The translations under genes and the position numbers were made by a program. Below, piece by piece: positions 20,601-43,460 of a stretch of DNA of 64,000 bases. Each line of letters begins with the position of its first letter. Within the stretch, counting starts at the first letter, position 1. The notes below the pieces were generated by a model, which was not told the origin of the DNA, searched no databases, and saw only the letters and a program-made list of their open reading frames with translations. The DNA lies in assembly GCF_018691265.1 (NCBI RefSeq), contig NW_024881329.1, positions 868,001-932,000 of the forward strand, in the 5' to 3' direction. The stretch comes from Tyto alba (Eukaryota > Chordata > Aves > Strigiformes > Tytonidae).

Positions 20601-23082
20601 TCCGTTTGCGGAATCCCGGTGAGTCCTAGCACACCTGTGTCTGCTTTAGCCATACAGAAAATAACCAGCCGCCCCAGGAAAGAGACTGTCAACATCTGGA
20701 ACCACCTGAAGTCTACAACAGATCAAAGCTGTGAAGTTTCAGCTAGACTCCCGCCGGGAAGAAAAGTCTGTCTGGTGCCTGATGGTGTGCTGCTGAACAC
20801 GGACACCAACCGAACTGCTGAAGAAACAGCTCATCTGCAGCACCCCTCAATGCACCAGCCATGGGGACTGGCCCAAGGAACCAACAGGATTTTGCAGCTA
20901 GAAAACACTCAAACAAGCTACGGTAACGCGTGACTTGACCAGGCCCAGAGCTTTCCCGAGCAAGCTGGAAAACCTCACCCTGAGGGGTGCAGAAACCTCT
21001 CTGAAAGGGAAACGCTCGTACTTGGGCTCCCTGCTCCTGACCAAACTGCTGAAGGATTTTGTGTTCTAGCCGGTGCTGCTCTAGCCCACGCTCACCGTGA
21101 CGTGCCAGCCTCCTGCAGCTGGTGCCTGCCCGGTGAAGACACCTTGTCCCTGGTGCTCCCTGAGCTCCTCAGCTTGCTTGACCGTGACTCCCGGGCCACC
21201 ACCGTGGCTTCTGGCTCCCAACCAGAAATGAGAGGATGCTCAGTGCTTTAAAGTCAGCCTCCAAACACACCGTGGCTTCTCATCTGAAAGCCTCCAGACA
21301 CAGCTATCCCATCCTTTACCAGGGGCCTCATGAAGGATGGGAGAAGCTCTACTGCAGAAAAAGAGCACCAGATTCCTAGTGCAGGAACAGCACCAAGCCA
21401 GAGCCCCCGCATCAACCCACCCACTGTTAAGGCTTTTAATTTTCTTCTAGAAGGACAAAGTAACCCTGCCCTCTGCCCTGCCTGCAGCTGTGCACAAGCT
21501 GCCAATGAGGGACCACACTTCCACGCTTTACACTCGAAACAACCAAGGTTGGGAGGGTTTTTTGGGAGCCTCTGGTCCAGCCCCACCCTCTAACACCAGA
21601 CTCGGCATCTTCAACACTCCTCCAGCGTGGGGACAGCTGCTGCTGCAAACGGGTAACTTCTCCCAGAGCTGGGATCAGCCCTTCTTCTGCAGGAACTGGG
21701 TGCCAAGCAGCTGCAGGCAGGGTGGGGACTGCGCCCCCACAGCAGTTCAGAGCAGGCAGGTACAAAAAGCAAGCCACGAGCACAAGTCCTCTCTCACCCA
21801 GGCCAAAAGCAAAGGCAGCAACTCCAAACAGCGCTGGAGTTTAATTCTGCTGCTACTTGCTACGCTGGAGGATGAGGAGTGGGACTGGAGCTGCCCACAT
21901 GGGTGCTGGGAACCCCCGGGTGGGCTGAGGCTTTGTGCCGGGGGTGACCAGAGTTTCTGTACTGGTTTTGCCACGCTGGACACGACACACACTGCCCTCG
22001 CCCCTCCCAAGCCCCGCTGGCCTCAGCTGCCGGACCCCGCGCCCCTTCAGGCCCTGGGCTAGCCCAGCAGCTCCCCGCTGTGCTCAGCTGGGTCACCTTC
22101 CCTCCCTGATGCCCTTCATTCTGGATGCCAGCTAAATTAGCCTGTGCAAGAGCTGGGGAGAGGGAAAGGCGGTGAGCACCGAGCCGCTCGCCGCACTGAG
22201 TGCAATGCCTTGTCCTGGCCCTGCAAGTCAAAGGCACGTGGGAGAAGCTGGTCAGACCCCAGGCAAAAATCCCAAAGGAGCAGGGCTAAGCGAAGAGGGG
22301 CTTGCCAACAGATCAGCCCTCCTTATCCAAAACACTCTTACTCACTCTAAACCCAAGGACTGGAATTCTGAATCCTTTAGTTGAGCAGCCGAGCAGCAGC
22401 CTGCAGTGCAGGAGAGCCCTTCTGCTACGTGCTCACCAGTAGCTAAGCCATGCACAGGGCAAAGGAGGATTCGCATACTGTTCTACATGCTGACAGCCTG
22501 GAGCAACCCAAGGTGTATGTGCTGTGCAGGTGTTAGCACTAGCTAGGTGCTGGGGGGGAGCAGAAAGGCCTAATTCTACCTCTGGAGCACATAAACGTTT
22601 GGGAGGTGCTGTGCCAGAGAGAGCTGCCTAGAAAAAAAAAAAAAAAAAAAAACAAAAACAAAGGAACAAACTGGCACCAGCTGAGAGGAACTCAGCTTTC
22701 AGATCTCCCTGATGTTTCTTCCCTTCCAGGCATCGCATCTGAAGCCATAAAAAAAAATTCCACAAGGACTAGGTTGAAGGCAAAGCAAGCAGGGGAGCAC
22801 TGAGGACAAGTTTGGACCGGTTGCGTTTTTCCACCCCGCCAAAACCTGAGGCGGCCAGCAAAGAATTACAGGTGGGCTGGGGACACGATGACCACTTGCT
22901 GGAGACAGGCAGCTCTTTCCCTCAAGGGTATCCCACCCCGATCAACTTCAGGGTGTACAGCCTGACCTTGGTCCCGGCAGAGCAAATCTCAGTGCCCCCC
23001 CCTCCCCACCAGCGAGCCTCCCAGCGCACCAGCTGCAGCACCCTCTGGGAGGAGGACACAGCCATCAAGACGGTTTGTCGAG

Positions 23083-33788
<10,706 letters not shown>

Positions 33789-36700
33789 CTGCAAGGAGAA
33801 ACACGGCCACAGTGTTAGGAGGGGGGGGGGGGGGTCCCTCCCTGTCGCTGCCTGCTCTGCAGCAGGGCTGAGCGGTCAGCCCCACTCTTCTGCCGGGAAA
33901 GGCAGAAATCTGCAAAGCACAACCTCATTCCTCGGGTATGGAGCATTCCCAACGTCTCCTGCATGTCCCAGGAGCACCCAAACGCTGCTTGGTAGAGACA
34001 CCAAGGTCTGGGATCCAGCACCTTGTAACACAGAGATACCTGATTCTGCAAGGCAGAGGTTGCACCCCTTAATGTTTTCACAGTCTCTTAAGTTGCTTGA
34101 CTTCAGTAAGGATTGAGGATTGGGCCAAAATAAACCCACGTCACTGCTATTCTGGATGGCAAAGAGCTACCCCTCACTCCTTGGGGTGAAAACCAGCAAA
34201 CCACCACCAGGGATGCAACATGCTTTTAATGTTGCTTCATGAAATTGCCACTGCAGGGGTATTCTGCTCCAGGACCACCCTGGCAAGCCTGGCCTGGAAA
34301 TGGGGAGATGGTGGGATGGTCCACGTGCCCCAAGGGTCAAGGGCTTTCTTACCTTCTTCCCACTCAGCGCACTGACTACCCTGGGAATCTGGTCAGAGAA
34401 AATTACACCTATTTCACTTCAGTCTGTCACCCTGTACTGTGCCTCCAGGATCCACTGTCTGTTTTTTGCTTTTATGGTCCGATGCGCTGGGGTCTGAAAC
34501 GTGAGATAGCCTCACCTAAAACCATGAAACTTGGTCTAAAGGTACAGAACAGAACTGCAGCATCCAGAGCTGTTTAACCTAATAGACTCCAATAGTAATG
34601 AAGGTTACTTCAATATGGGCAAAATAATCCATTAAACTGAATACAAAACTGTGTTTATCCTGTGATATGCTGTAACCCTTCAGCACTGCCGTCTGGATGA
34701 AAACTTCATGCATTCCCCAAGCAAGCCTCAAGAGGTAAGGGAGTGTTACGGATAAGAAAATGGAGGGACAGGCTCTGTAAACCAGAAGTAAACCCTAAAG
34801 TAACCAATTTAAGAGGTCTGGTTTTCCAGGAGTGCTCAGTACTGTCTCCTATTTGCCTTATCTCAAGCTGGTGATCCAAAATCATTAGATAAATTTGAAA
34901 GCTTTGACCAACGCAGTTTGGATGTCAGCACCCACAGGAACAGAGAAGAAGTCCCAGACCCCCACAAATATGCCGTTAGCCCCATGTCTTCATCCTCGAG
35001 GCTGCATTAGACCTCAGACTGCAGGGCAGGTTTGAGACAGTGGCACATCCACACCCTCTGCCCATCCTCCAGCTAATGCCTCCTGCTGCGCTGGCCTTCG
35101 CAACAGGGAGGAAGACTGCGGAAGGGGCACCCCTGCTCCCACGAGATGAAGCTGGCATGCCCCACAGGGGAGCGAGAGATGCTATCATGAAAGGTGCTAA
35201 TTGGGAATGATGATTAAGGTCAGAATGAGCAAACCATACTTCTGCAGTGTCATGTACTTGTCATGGCCCTTCAGCAGGAAAAAATTCACACACCCCTCCC
35301 CTTAAATTTTTGTTCCAGCTCTGCCGAGAAAGAGGAACTTCAGCTCAGGAAGATTACAAAACCCCGAAGGTTTAAATAGAAATCCACCCTCATGGGACTG
35401 CAACCTCTGCCCACTGAAAGTCACCCCAGGGTCAGACACTCGGCCACGGCTGTCATCTGCGAGCTCTGGGGAAGCCACCCCAAACACAGCGGGTGTTGGG
35501 AGGGCCGTTCCCCCGGCCAGTCACCATTTCACACAGCCCTGCAACTCCACCACACCGGGGTTACACACACACGTACCCCTCCCTGCCCCGGACAGTTAAA
35601 CCACTCCGCCCTCCTCCGGGGGCACACCAGCCCCGCTCCCAAAACCCTGGAAGCTGGTACAAACTGTGCTGGCAAAGGCCACTCCAGAGCCAGCCTGCGC
35701 CCGATATATTTGCTAACGCAGCAAAGATCTAATGGCAAGGCAGCCAGAACTTTCTGCCTCCAATCCCCACCTGATTGCAACCTGAAACCACTCAGACACT
35801 TCAATCACCCACTCGAGCTGGGAGCAGTCAGACACAACTGCCTCTTGCCAAAGCCCTTTTCTGAGCTGGTGTCTCGGTAGCAGGAAGGCAAACAAAGCTC
35901 ATGCCCTTCTCAGCATCCAGGATCCTGCAGAAGGGTAAGGGAGGGTGTGCAAAAAAGCAACCAAAGCACAAACACAGTGCCAAGCAGGATCTCTGGTTGT
36001 TGTGCCAGTCCTCACTGCCAGAGACGCCCAAGGTTGGTAAGCACGGTGATGATGGTGGGGGAAATGAGGTGCAAATGATGTGATACCCTAGGTCCACACC
36101 CAAAAGTGCCACAGCTTCCCAGAAAAATCCAATGTGCCTCTGTTCTGGCAGCCAAGGAAGAGATGCAGGTTGAAAGCAAGGCTACAGGAGACATCCAAGT
36201 GATCGTTGTGCAGGTGCACGTGTTGACCCTGTGCACGCTGCTCTGCTCCATTAACGCACGGCCTCATGCGTATGAACGTCACACTGCTTCGCAGGGACAG
36301 AGAGATCTCCACCCCACTCTTCTCATCTCTCTCAAATGGGAAGAGACAATTACCATGAGGGACAGCAAGAGGCTGATACGGGGACTGAGGAGCAAATGCT
36401 GACTGATCGTCTCCATCAACAGTGCTGGCCAGGAGGGGATCACTCCTGCAGCAAAACAGCCTCACAGCTGAACACAGAGGGGTCTTGAAGGTCTGAAGAA
36501 ACTCTGCAATCACCTCACATCTTTCATACAGAGCATGGAGGGCTGCAACCCCTAGCAAAACACACGGTGGCTGCGAGTAAAGGCTACAGTTGACCATGCT
36601 CTGCATCTGGTGCTAACAACGGAGCAGCTGCCGCAACGATGCTCAAGGGGAACCGCACAACCGCCCAGGCCTACGGGCAGTGAGAAAAGCCGAGACTCAA

Positions 36701-37996
36701 TATGGGGAGAAGATGACATGAGTCCTCGAGCAGGTCCTCCCTTGAGACCGCCCCAGTGGAAGGCACTGCTTGGCCTGTCCCTTCAGAGGACCCCCAGCCC
36801 ACCCAGCCCCTGGGCCACACTGCAGCAGGAGGGGGGGGCCAAGGTGGTCATCCACGGCAGCTTAAGGGTCTTCCCCTGCTCTGGACTCCAGCTGAGCTCA
36901 GCTGCGCAGCAGAGGGTAACCACATAGGGCACGGGGAGGGGGATCATCACCACCCCAGCCCAGAGCTCCGAGCTCTGGCTCTGCCAGAAAAACACAGACC
37001 CCCATCTCCCTGCTCCGCACCCACCCAAGAGGTGGAGGAAATGAAGGGGGTGAAAAAGCTATTGCTCCTTCACCTCTCGCTGCCAGCACACGTACGATTC
37101 ACATACAAGAGCTCTGCAATGTTGGTGTCTGCTCACTCACACCATGTCTAGAAGGTTCTGGCACCTCAGCTAAAACGTTACTGTTCTGCACGCCATCCTC
37201 GCCCCAGCAATGGCAGGAGGGATTCTACAGCTTGCAGAGGATGATGAGTCCAGCCCACACGACTGTTTCATACCATCGGCTGTAAGACATGTCCTAATGT
37301 AGAGTAAGAGTATGGGGACTGATGGCGTGAGAGCTGCCTGAATCAATGTGTGCTAAAATCAATGTTTAGAGGAGCTCGCTTCCTTTCCCAAAGGATCCAT
37401 GATGCAAGCTCTTCTGAGGGGGAGACCCAGCTGCTCATCAGAGAACATGCAAATGCCACAGAAGAGGAAGCCTGGCCCAAGGCTGTGGGGAAAGCAGGGA
37501 TTTCCATATGGCCAAGCTTTGTTACAGACTTGGGCAGCTGGTCTTATCCCTAAACTGACCTTACCAACACCATCTCATAGCTCCCCATCACTCTTTGCTC
37601 CTGAACATGAGAAGAGCAAGGATGCTCATGGATGCACGCGCAGGTTTTGACACAGGGGTGGGTGTTCTTCAACGCCACATGAACATCACCACCACTGCAT
37701 GGTCTGGTTCAAGGAACAGTCATCCCAAAGACAATGTTTCTGGCTCTCCTAAAAAGCAGAGACAGGGAAGAGTGTGGGGCTCATGCCAGAGAGATGGCAA
37801 CAGACACCCCAAGTTTTCACGCTCAGTCTGGGGACACACTGAACGGAGGTTGGCTGTTGTGAAAGCTTCTCCTGATGTGAGGATTTCCAGAGGAGGATAA
37901 ATAAGAGTTTCTATTTCTCAGCAGCGAGCCCAGACAAAGCTGACCACAAAATAACAGAGGGAAACACGAAAGCATAGCCTCCCATCCCATGCTGAG

Positions 37997-38053
37997 CAGG
38001 AACAGTGCTTCTTCCATCCCCTGCAAGCTCTTCAAGACCTGAAAGCCTGACCC
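37997..38053. repeat. Dispersed repeat copy A (partner at 40854-40921)
   Basis: It shares aggaaca, gcttcttc, atcccctgcaagctcttcaa and gacctgaa-type sequence with the partner 2.9 kb away, at roughly 75-85% identity over about 55 bp by eye. The family was not recognised. Confidence 0.6.
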
Positions 38054-38735
38054 AGGTTGCTGTCTGGCGTCTTCCATGACTGTCCAAATTTATCACCTCT
38101 TGCAGTACTCAGGTTGCACCCCCCAAAAGCCACGCAGGGTTGTCAAACAAATCGCTGAGCGAGACGGCAAGGAGGAGAGCCATTCAGGAGCACAGTCTGG
38201 GAAGAAGAGGGCTGGGATCCACATGCCAAGCCAACAGCCTCAGCGTGGAGCTGGATCTGCCACTGCTGTATTTCCTGAACTCACGGATTTTCTCCTGTAG
38301 CGAGAGGGGTCCTGGCTCCCATTCAAAGCTCTTTAGGAAAGCCTCGCCGAGTGCTCCCGCCTGGCAGTGGCAGCTGCTCACAGCTCGGTAGCTGGAGTCA
38401 CAAAGCTCCAGCAAACAAGAAACATCTGCTAGCATTGTGCAGGAAGCCAGGAGACCAAGTGCCCTGCCCTGGGCGTGAAGGTGTAGGTGAGGGCAGAAGG
38501 CACATCTCCCTGTCCTCTCCCCTGCCTATGCATGCTGGGCTGCACGGAAGCTTCGCCTGCAGAAGCAAGGACCGAGATGCTTGGTGCAAGCTTTCACGGG
38601 GCTAAGCAGGCGTAGGCATCAAGGTGCTACCCAGAGACTCAGCTGTGCCCTACAAAGAACAACCTGACCTTCACGGACCCTCTTCTCCAGCACAGAGCTT
38701 CATCTGCAGGGGGAGAAGTGGTTTGGGGACCTGAC

Positions 38736-39750
38736 TGTGTGTCATAGGTTGAGCCCAGAGGGCAACTGAGCACCATGCAGCCATTCACTCACCCCTTCCC
38801 CCTCTAGAATGGGAAGGGGAAAATGAAGCAAAAAAGGCTCAGGAATCCAGATAAGGACAGGGAGGGATGGCTCACCCATTACAGTCATGAGCAAAAGACA
38901 GACTCATCAGGGGAAGAAAAAAAAAAAAAAGAACATCAATTCAAACACTAACACCACCACCACATAACAGACAAGGTGGGACGGTGAGAAGCACTGCCAC
39001 ATCCAAAAACACCTCTCCTTACCCTCCCTTCTCCCCGGGCTCAGCTCTGCTCCCCATCTCTCCCTCCTCCTCCAGCAGCGCAGGGGCAGGGGATGGGGGT
39101 CACAGCCAGCTCGCCGCTCCTTCCTTCTCAGGAGGTGGGGGGAACGCCGTGCACCCCTCCCCTGCTCCACGGGGCTCCCCTCTCACTGCAGACAGTCCTC
39201 CACGAACCTTCTCCAGTCTGAGTCCTCCCCACGGGCTGCAGCCGTTCCCACGCTGCTCCGCTGTGGTTCCCCCCGCGTGTTCCAGCCCTCCCAGTGCCGA
39301 ACCACAACAGCGGGGGCTGCTTCTCCCCTCAGAGTCCCGGCCTGCTTTAAGCGCGGGTACCTGCCCTGGTGTGGGCTCCTCCACAGGCTGCAGGCCGGCC
39401 TCTGCTCCACCCGTGACCTCCGTGGGTGGCAGGGGGGGTGGCCCTGCCGTCTCACCACGGGGTACTGGGGGTCTCTGCTCCAGCACACCTCCCCCACTTC
39501 CTCCTCCTTCCCCCCACTGACCTCGCTGTTCACATAGGTGTCCTTCTCGTAACTCCTCCTCACAAGCCCCAGCCCCCTCTCAGGTTCTCCTGCTTAAATA
39601 CGTTCCCAGAGAGCCACAATCACCATCACTAATTGGCTCAGCCCTGGCCAGAGTTGGGGCTGACTTGGAGCCGGGGGAGTTTTGAGAAGCTTCTCACGAG
39701 GGCCACTGTTGTAGCCCCCTCCCTGGTACCAAAACCCCCACCACTGTGAA
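38736..39750. mobile_element. Avian endogenous retrovirus LTR, apparently solo, diverged
   Basis: It opens tgtgtcataggttgagccc and continues with ggataaggacagggagg-type and cccgggctcagctctgctcc blocks. Then come tandem 'cacgggctgcag' and 'ctccacg' motifs, attggctcagccctggccag and aagcttctcacgagggcca, ending near taccaaaacccccacc. These blocks, in this order, match a roughly 1-kb LTR family I know from many bird genomes (ERVL-like; exact name not certain). No gag, pol or env sequence was recognised beside it, so it looks like a solo LTR. Target-site duplications were not identified and the boundaries are approximate. Confidence 0.75.
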
Positions 39751-40853
39751 ACCTCCAGAAACTCACTCAGCAGCAGCAGAGGTGAAGAACTCAAGGGGCT
39801 TGGCTCCATCAGTATGTCCCATCACACCATTAAAGTTTCAAGAAAAGCTCAGGTGCCAAGTGAAAGAGATTTGCAGTGGGTTTCCAATGCCTTCCACCAT
39901 GAGGGAGGTTCTGACACCCTTCCAACAGGATCACTGAAGGAACTTTGTGTCCTCCCTTTGCTCCAGTCACCTTGTTTCTCCCCCAGCGTGGACACCAAGC
40001 CAACTACACAGGCCATGAGACAGATTTTTTGTACTGAGGCCAGCCATGACAGAAGTTTTAAAACTGTCCATTACTGAGCATTTACCCTCTACCTGTTCAC
40101 TGGGAGGGTCTGCATTTAAAGCTGTCAGAAATCAGTTTCACCTCTGCAAATCTCTTGGGACACATTACAGACAGGGCACCCTTTCCTCCAAAAGCTCTGT
40201 CCATAGGAACCGAGGAGCCCTTAGACCACAAATGCCACAGTGTTTGATTTTATTTCCCTCTGGCAGCAGTGCCTTGCAGGCAGGAGTGGCGTGCAGATCC
40301 CTAGGAGGACTTTTACCAGCAGTCCACCACGCCTGCAAGTCAGGAATGCTACTCAATGATTTCAGGACATTGACGTGGCAAACCTTGCTGGTTCACCCCA
40401 GCCCAGGCTCCTCCATTTGCTCATGCACAAGACTGTCACCAACATCACAAAGTGCAGCCTCTGGAGGGACTGAAGGAACTTCTCCAGCAGTGTGAAACGC
40501 CACCTTTTGTGTTCACTCAAGTGCCAAACTGCTGGTGTTCTCCACGGCCTGCCCAGCCTGAGAGAGATTAGGGAAACAAGGCAGGCAAGCTGATGCTCTG
40601 TTATGAATCACAGCCTGTCCAATGCCTCATTTTAATTTACTTGTTGCTTTTTAAATTAACAAGTGGGCTGCAAATCTAACCCAACATGCTTGTTGTTGGC
40701 TTGCTGGCTGCATACCTGTGAACTCAGATAATGCAGCCCACAGAGAGGGATGCCAAAGATGGAATAAAAGTTGCAAATGGTGGCCTTGCTTTGGAGAAGC
40801 AACTTGGAGATAACTAATGTCTTCTGATAGGAAAAAAACCCCAAAAAGCCTAA

Positions 40854-40921
40854 GAGGAACAGAATGGCTTCTTCAATCCCCTGCAAGCTCTTCAAGATCT
40901 GAAGGAAGAGGCAGCCTAACC
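40854..40921. repeat. Dispersed repeat copy B (partner at 37997-38053)
   Basis: The same core atcccctgcaagctcttcaa as copy A, in the same orientation, with a small insertion after gatctga. Flanks differ, so this looks like two old copies of one interspersed repeat rather than a large segmental duplication. Confidence 0.6.
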
Positions 40922-43364
40922 CAAGAGACTGAGCACAAAAATATTGCTCCAGAGTCAACAAAGAAAAGGAGTAAGGAATGACATCATGTTAGAGGCTCAA
41001 ACAAATAGGCACGCATTCAAGAAGAAACCTGGGAGGAAGAACAGCAGAAAGCTGTGGGCAGGTTTGAGGCACAGGCAGGTCTGGAAGAGAGAGATTGCCT
41101 CTTCACAGCAGCCATAAACATGTCTCAGCAGCAAGGTGCAAGCCATGGCTTTGCCCAAGGTTTTGAACAGGCACAGACAGGTGCCTGCACCAGGCCCAGC
41201 CCTTGCAGAGCTTCCAGCTGAAGCACCTCTGGCGACACAACCCCTCTGCCAGAGACTACCCAGCCACAAAGGGCTTGGGAAGTCCCTGCTCATCTTCCCT
41301 CTCCAGAAGAGATGGAAGGACAAAGGAAAACAAGATAGTACCATCCTCACCAAAGCTGCTGCCCATTTTCTGTTCCCTGGTTCCTTCTTCAGCTATCTGA
41401 TAGCTGAGTAAAAGACAAAGCTGAGCAATCACTGGCTGTTAGCAGTAAGCAGGTCCAGCTACGCTGTCCTTCGCTTTCTCCCTCTAACAACAAATATTCT
41501 TAATACAGTTATTTGTTGCCAGCTTACTCTAAAAAAAACGACTGGTTGGCAGCTATGCCTAAACCACCCAAAACAGCAAACAACCTACACAACTCAGTAA
41601 AGCAATAAACCCAAAGAACAAACCAGCTACCCAAGAGCTTTCCCCCTGGATGAAGGAATTGTCCCCCCCAGCCAATATAGGCCACCAAAATTACTACACT
41701 CCAGAGAAAGATTAGCAGGCCACTTATTTCAAGAACTTATAAACCAGGACTGCTCAAGTCCATGTCTCCAGCATCGTGAATGTGGCATGGAGAGCAGCAT
41801 GCCCTCAGGAAACTCTGGCAGGTGTTGGGATGTGCTTGCAAATCGTGGTGGGATCTTCGCTTCCCACCATCACCTTTCTGCCCTGCTCGCTAAAAGCAAG
41901 GGGCTCATGCCACCATAGTCTCTGCAGAAGAACCAATCTTCCAAGCTGATTTGCACAGAGAGAAGGCATGCTGCTCCGCAGGTTACTTGCTGCCAGTCCA
42001 TGGAAAGGTCTGAAGGAGACAGGCAAGCAAATGATACATCCCACTCCACTGCTGAACAGAGACCCTTAAGAAAAATCACAAGCAGATGGGAGAAACCACC
42101 TGGGCTAGCACCCAAGTCATTAGCTGAAAAAAAAACCAAAAACCAGTTGTCTGCATCTGGCAGGGCCAGCACTTTGAAGAAATCAAAGACAGTTTTTAAA
42201 TTACCCCCGTGATTTATGGTCAAACATTAAGTGCTGCTTGAGACTCTAGATGAGCAAGAGTAGCCTGCATAAGGAAGGATTTTTGTCAGAAAGCCTGGCA
42301 AAAGTAGATGCACCAAGGCATGAACACATAGGCTGGGACAACAGGGGACAATTAAATAAAAACTAAGCTCTTATCTTGCAGTCGGGACTTAGGACCTAGT
42401 GTTGACTCTGCCAACGCATGTGGGAAAGCGGTGTGGGGGAGGAAAAGCTCTCACTGCTGAGATGCAGAAGGCTGCAGACTGCCAGGGCTCCCCCGCTTCC
42501 ATCTCCTCTCCAGTCTCCCAGGGCCGAGCAGGTGGTTCCGAGGCAGACGCTTCCCCGCCTGGGCTGGCAGCTCTCCACCTTGCCCTGGAAAAGAGACTTC
42601 TCCCAGGCCTCCCAGTCTTTTTCAGAAAAACAAATGCAGAACATACTCTGTGCAACGGAGGGGCCAAGGCAGAGCTCAAAAGGAGAGGCAGCTTTTAACC
42701 TTCCTTTGCATTAAAATCCCATCTATGAACATAAATGGGATGGGCGAAAGGCAGCGTGATGTACTTTGAGCAAATGAAAAGATGGACAGGTATCCAGGAA
42801 AGTTTAAAACAAGAACCCCATTATAGATGACAGTAACTGTAACTGCTAAAATGTGTGGTAGGCAACCGTGAACCCAGGCTCTGAGCAATCTCTGGACTTG
42901 CTAGACTCTGTACCAAACTGTATTGATTTTCCCACAAGATATATGGCACAATGAAATAGAAACTCGGACCAGACGAGTACATAGTGCCACTGTAAGTGGA
43001 TTTCTGTAGTTACAGCTATTAACAGGGACAGAGAACACCAGGCTTTGAGGCAAACACTGCCCAATAATGAGGTGGGGTTAACAAGAGATGCTGTCTCCAG
43101 GCTAGTTTCCTAAGGTACCTGACATCTTCTGCCTGGTCCTCTCGCTGACAAAAGGAGCAGCCACAGGCAAGCTGCTGGGGAAAGGTACAGCCTCTCCTGG
43201 GCCCAACCACTCCTGCCATCATGCTACAGCAGCCGGCAGCTGCCTGGTGCTCTGCTGCAACAGTGTAAGAAGGGACAAATTCAGATCTCACCATCGAGCT
43301 GCAAGAGATGGACCCAGTGCTAGAGCTGGGGGTGGTGGCCATGCATAAACAGAAACACCAACCT

Positions 43365-43460
43365 CCTCCCTGTACAGACAGGCAAGGGGATGCAAAGAAG
43401 CCAAGGGACTGGGCCAAAGTCATCAGTGTGTGGTAAAGCTGGGATCTAAATTCAGGCAGT
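43365..43460 (-). mobile_element. MIR-like SINE remnant
   Basis: The plus strand reads tacagacaggcaagggg, then gccaaagtcatcagtg and aaagctgggatctaaattca. This is the antisense order of the MIR core and tRNA-derived part. Confidence 0.6.

Larger units (their letters stand above)
15231..23082. other. Intergenic region between the two convergent genes
   Basis: No conserved coding exon was recognised on either strand. It holds a CpG-rich patch at about 15340-15700, poly-A tracts at about 16159-16180 and 22631-22650, and a 21-bp triplicate at 17554-17609. The remainder is unique-looking GC-moderate sequence. Confidence 0.6.

Noticed and set aside
35440..35660. HRAS promoter/exon 1 candidate
   Set aside because: It has a few CpGs but no clear GC box cluster, TATA box or strong donor in the HRAS direction; the evidence is too weak to call.
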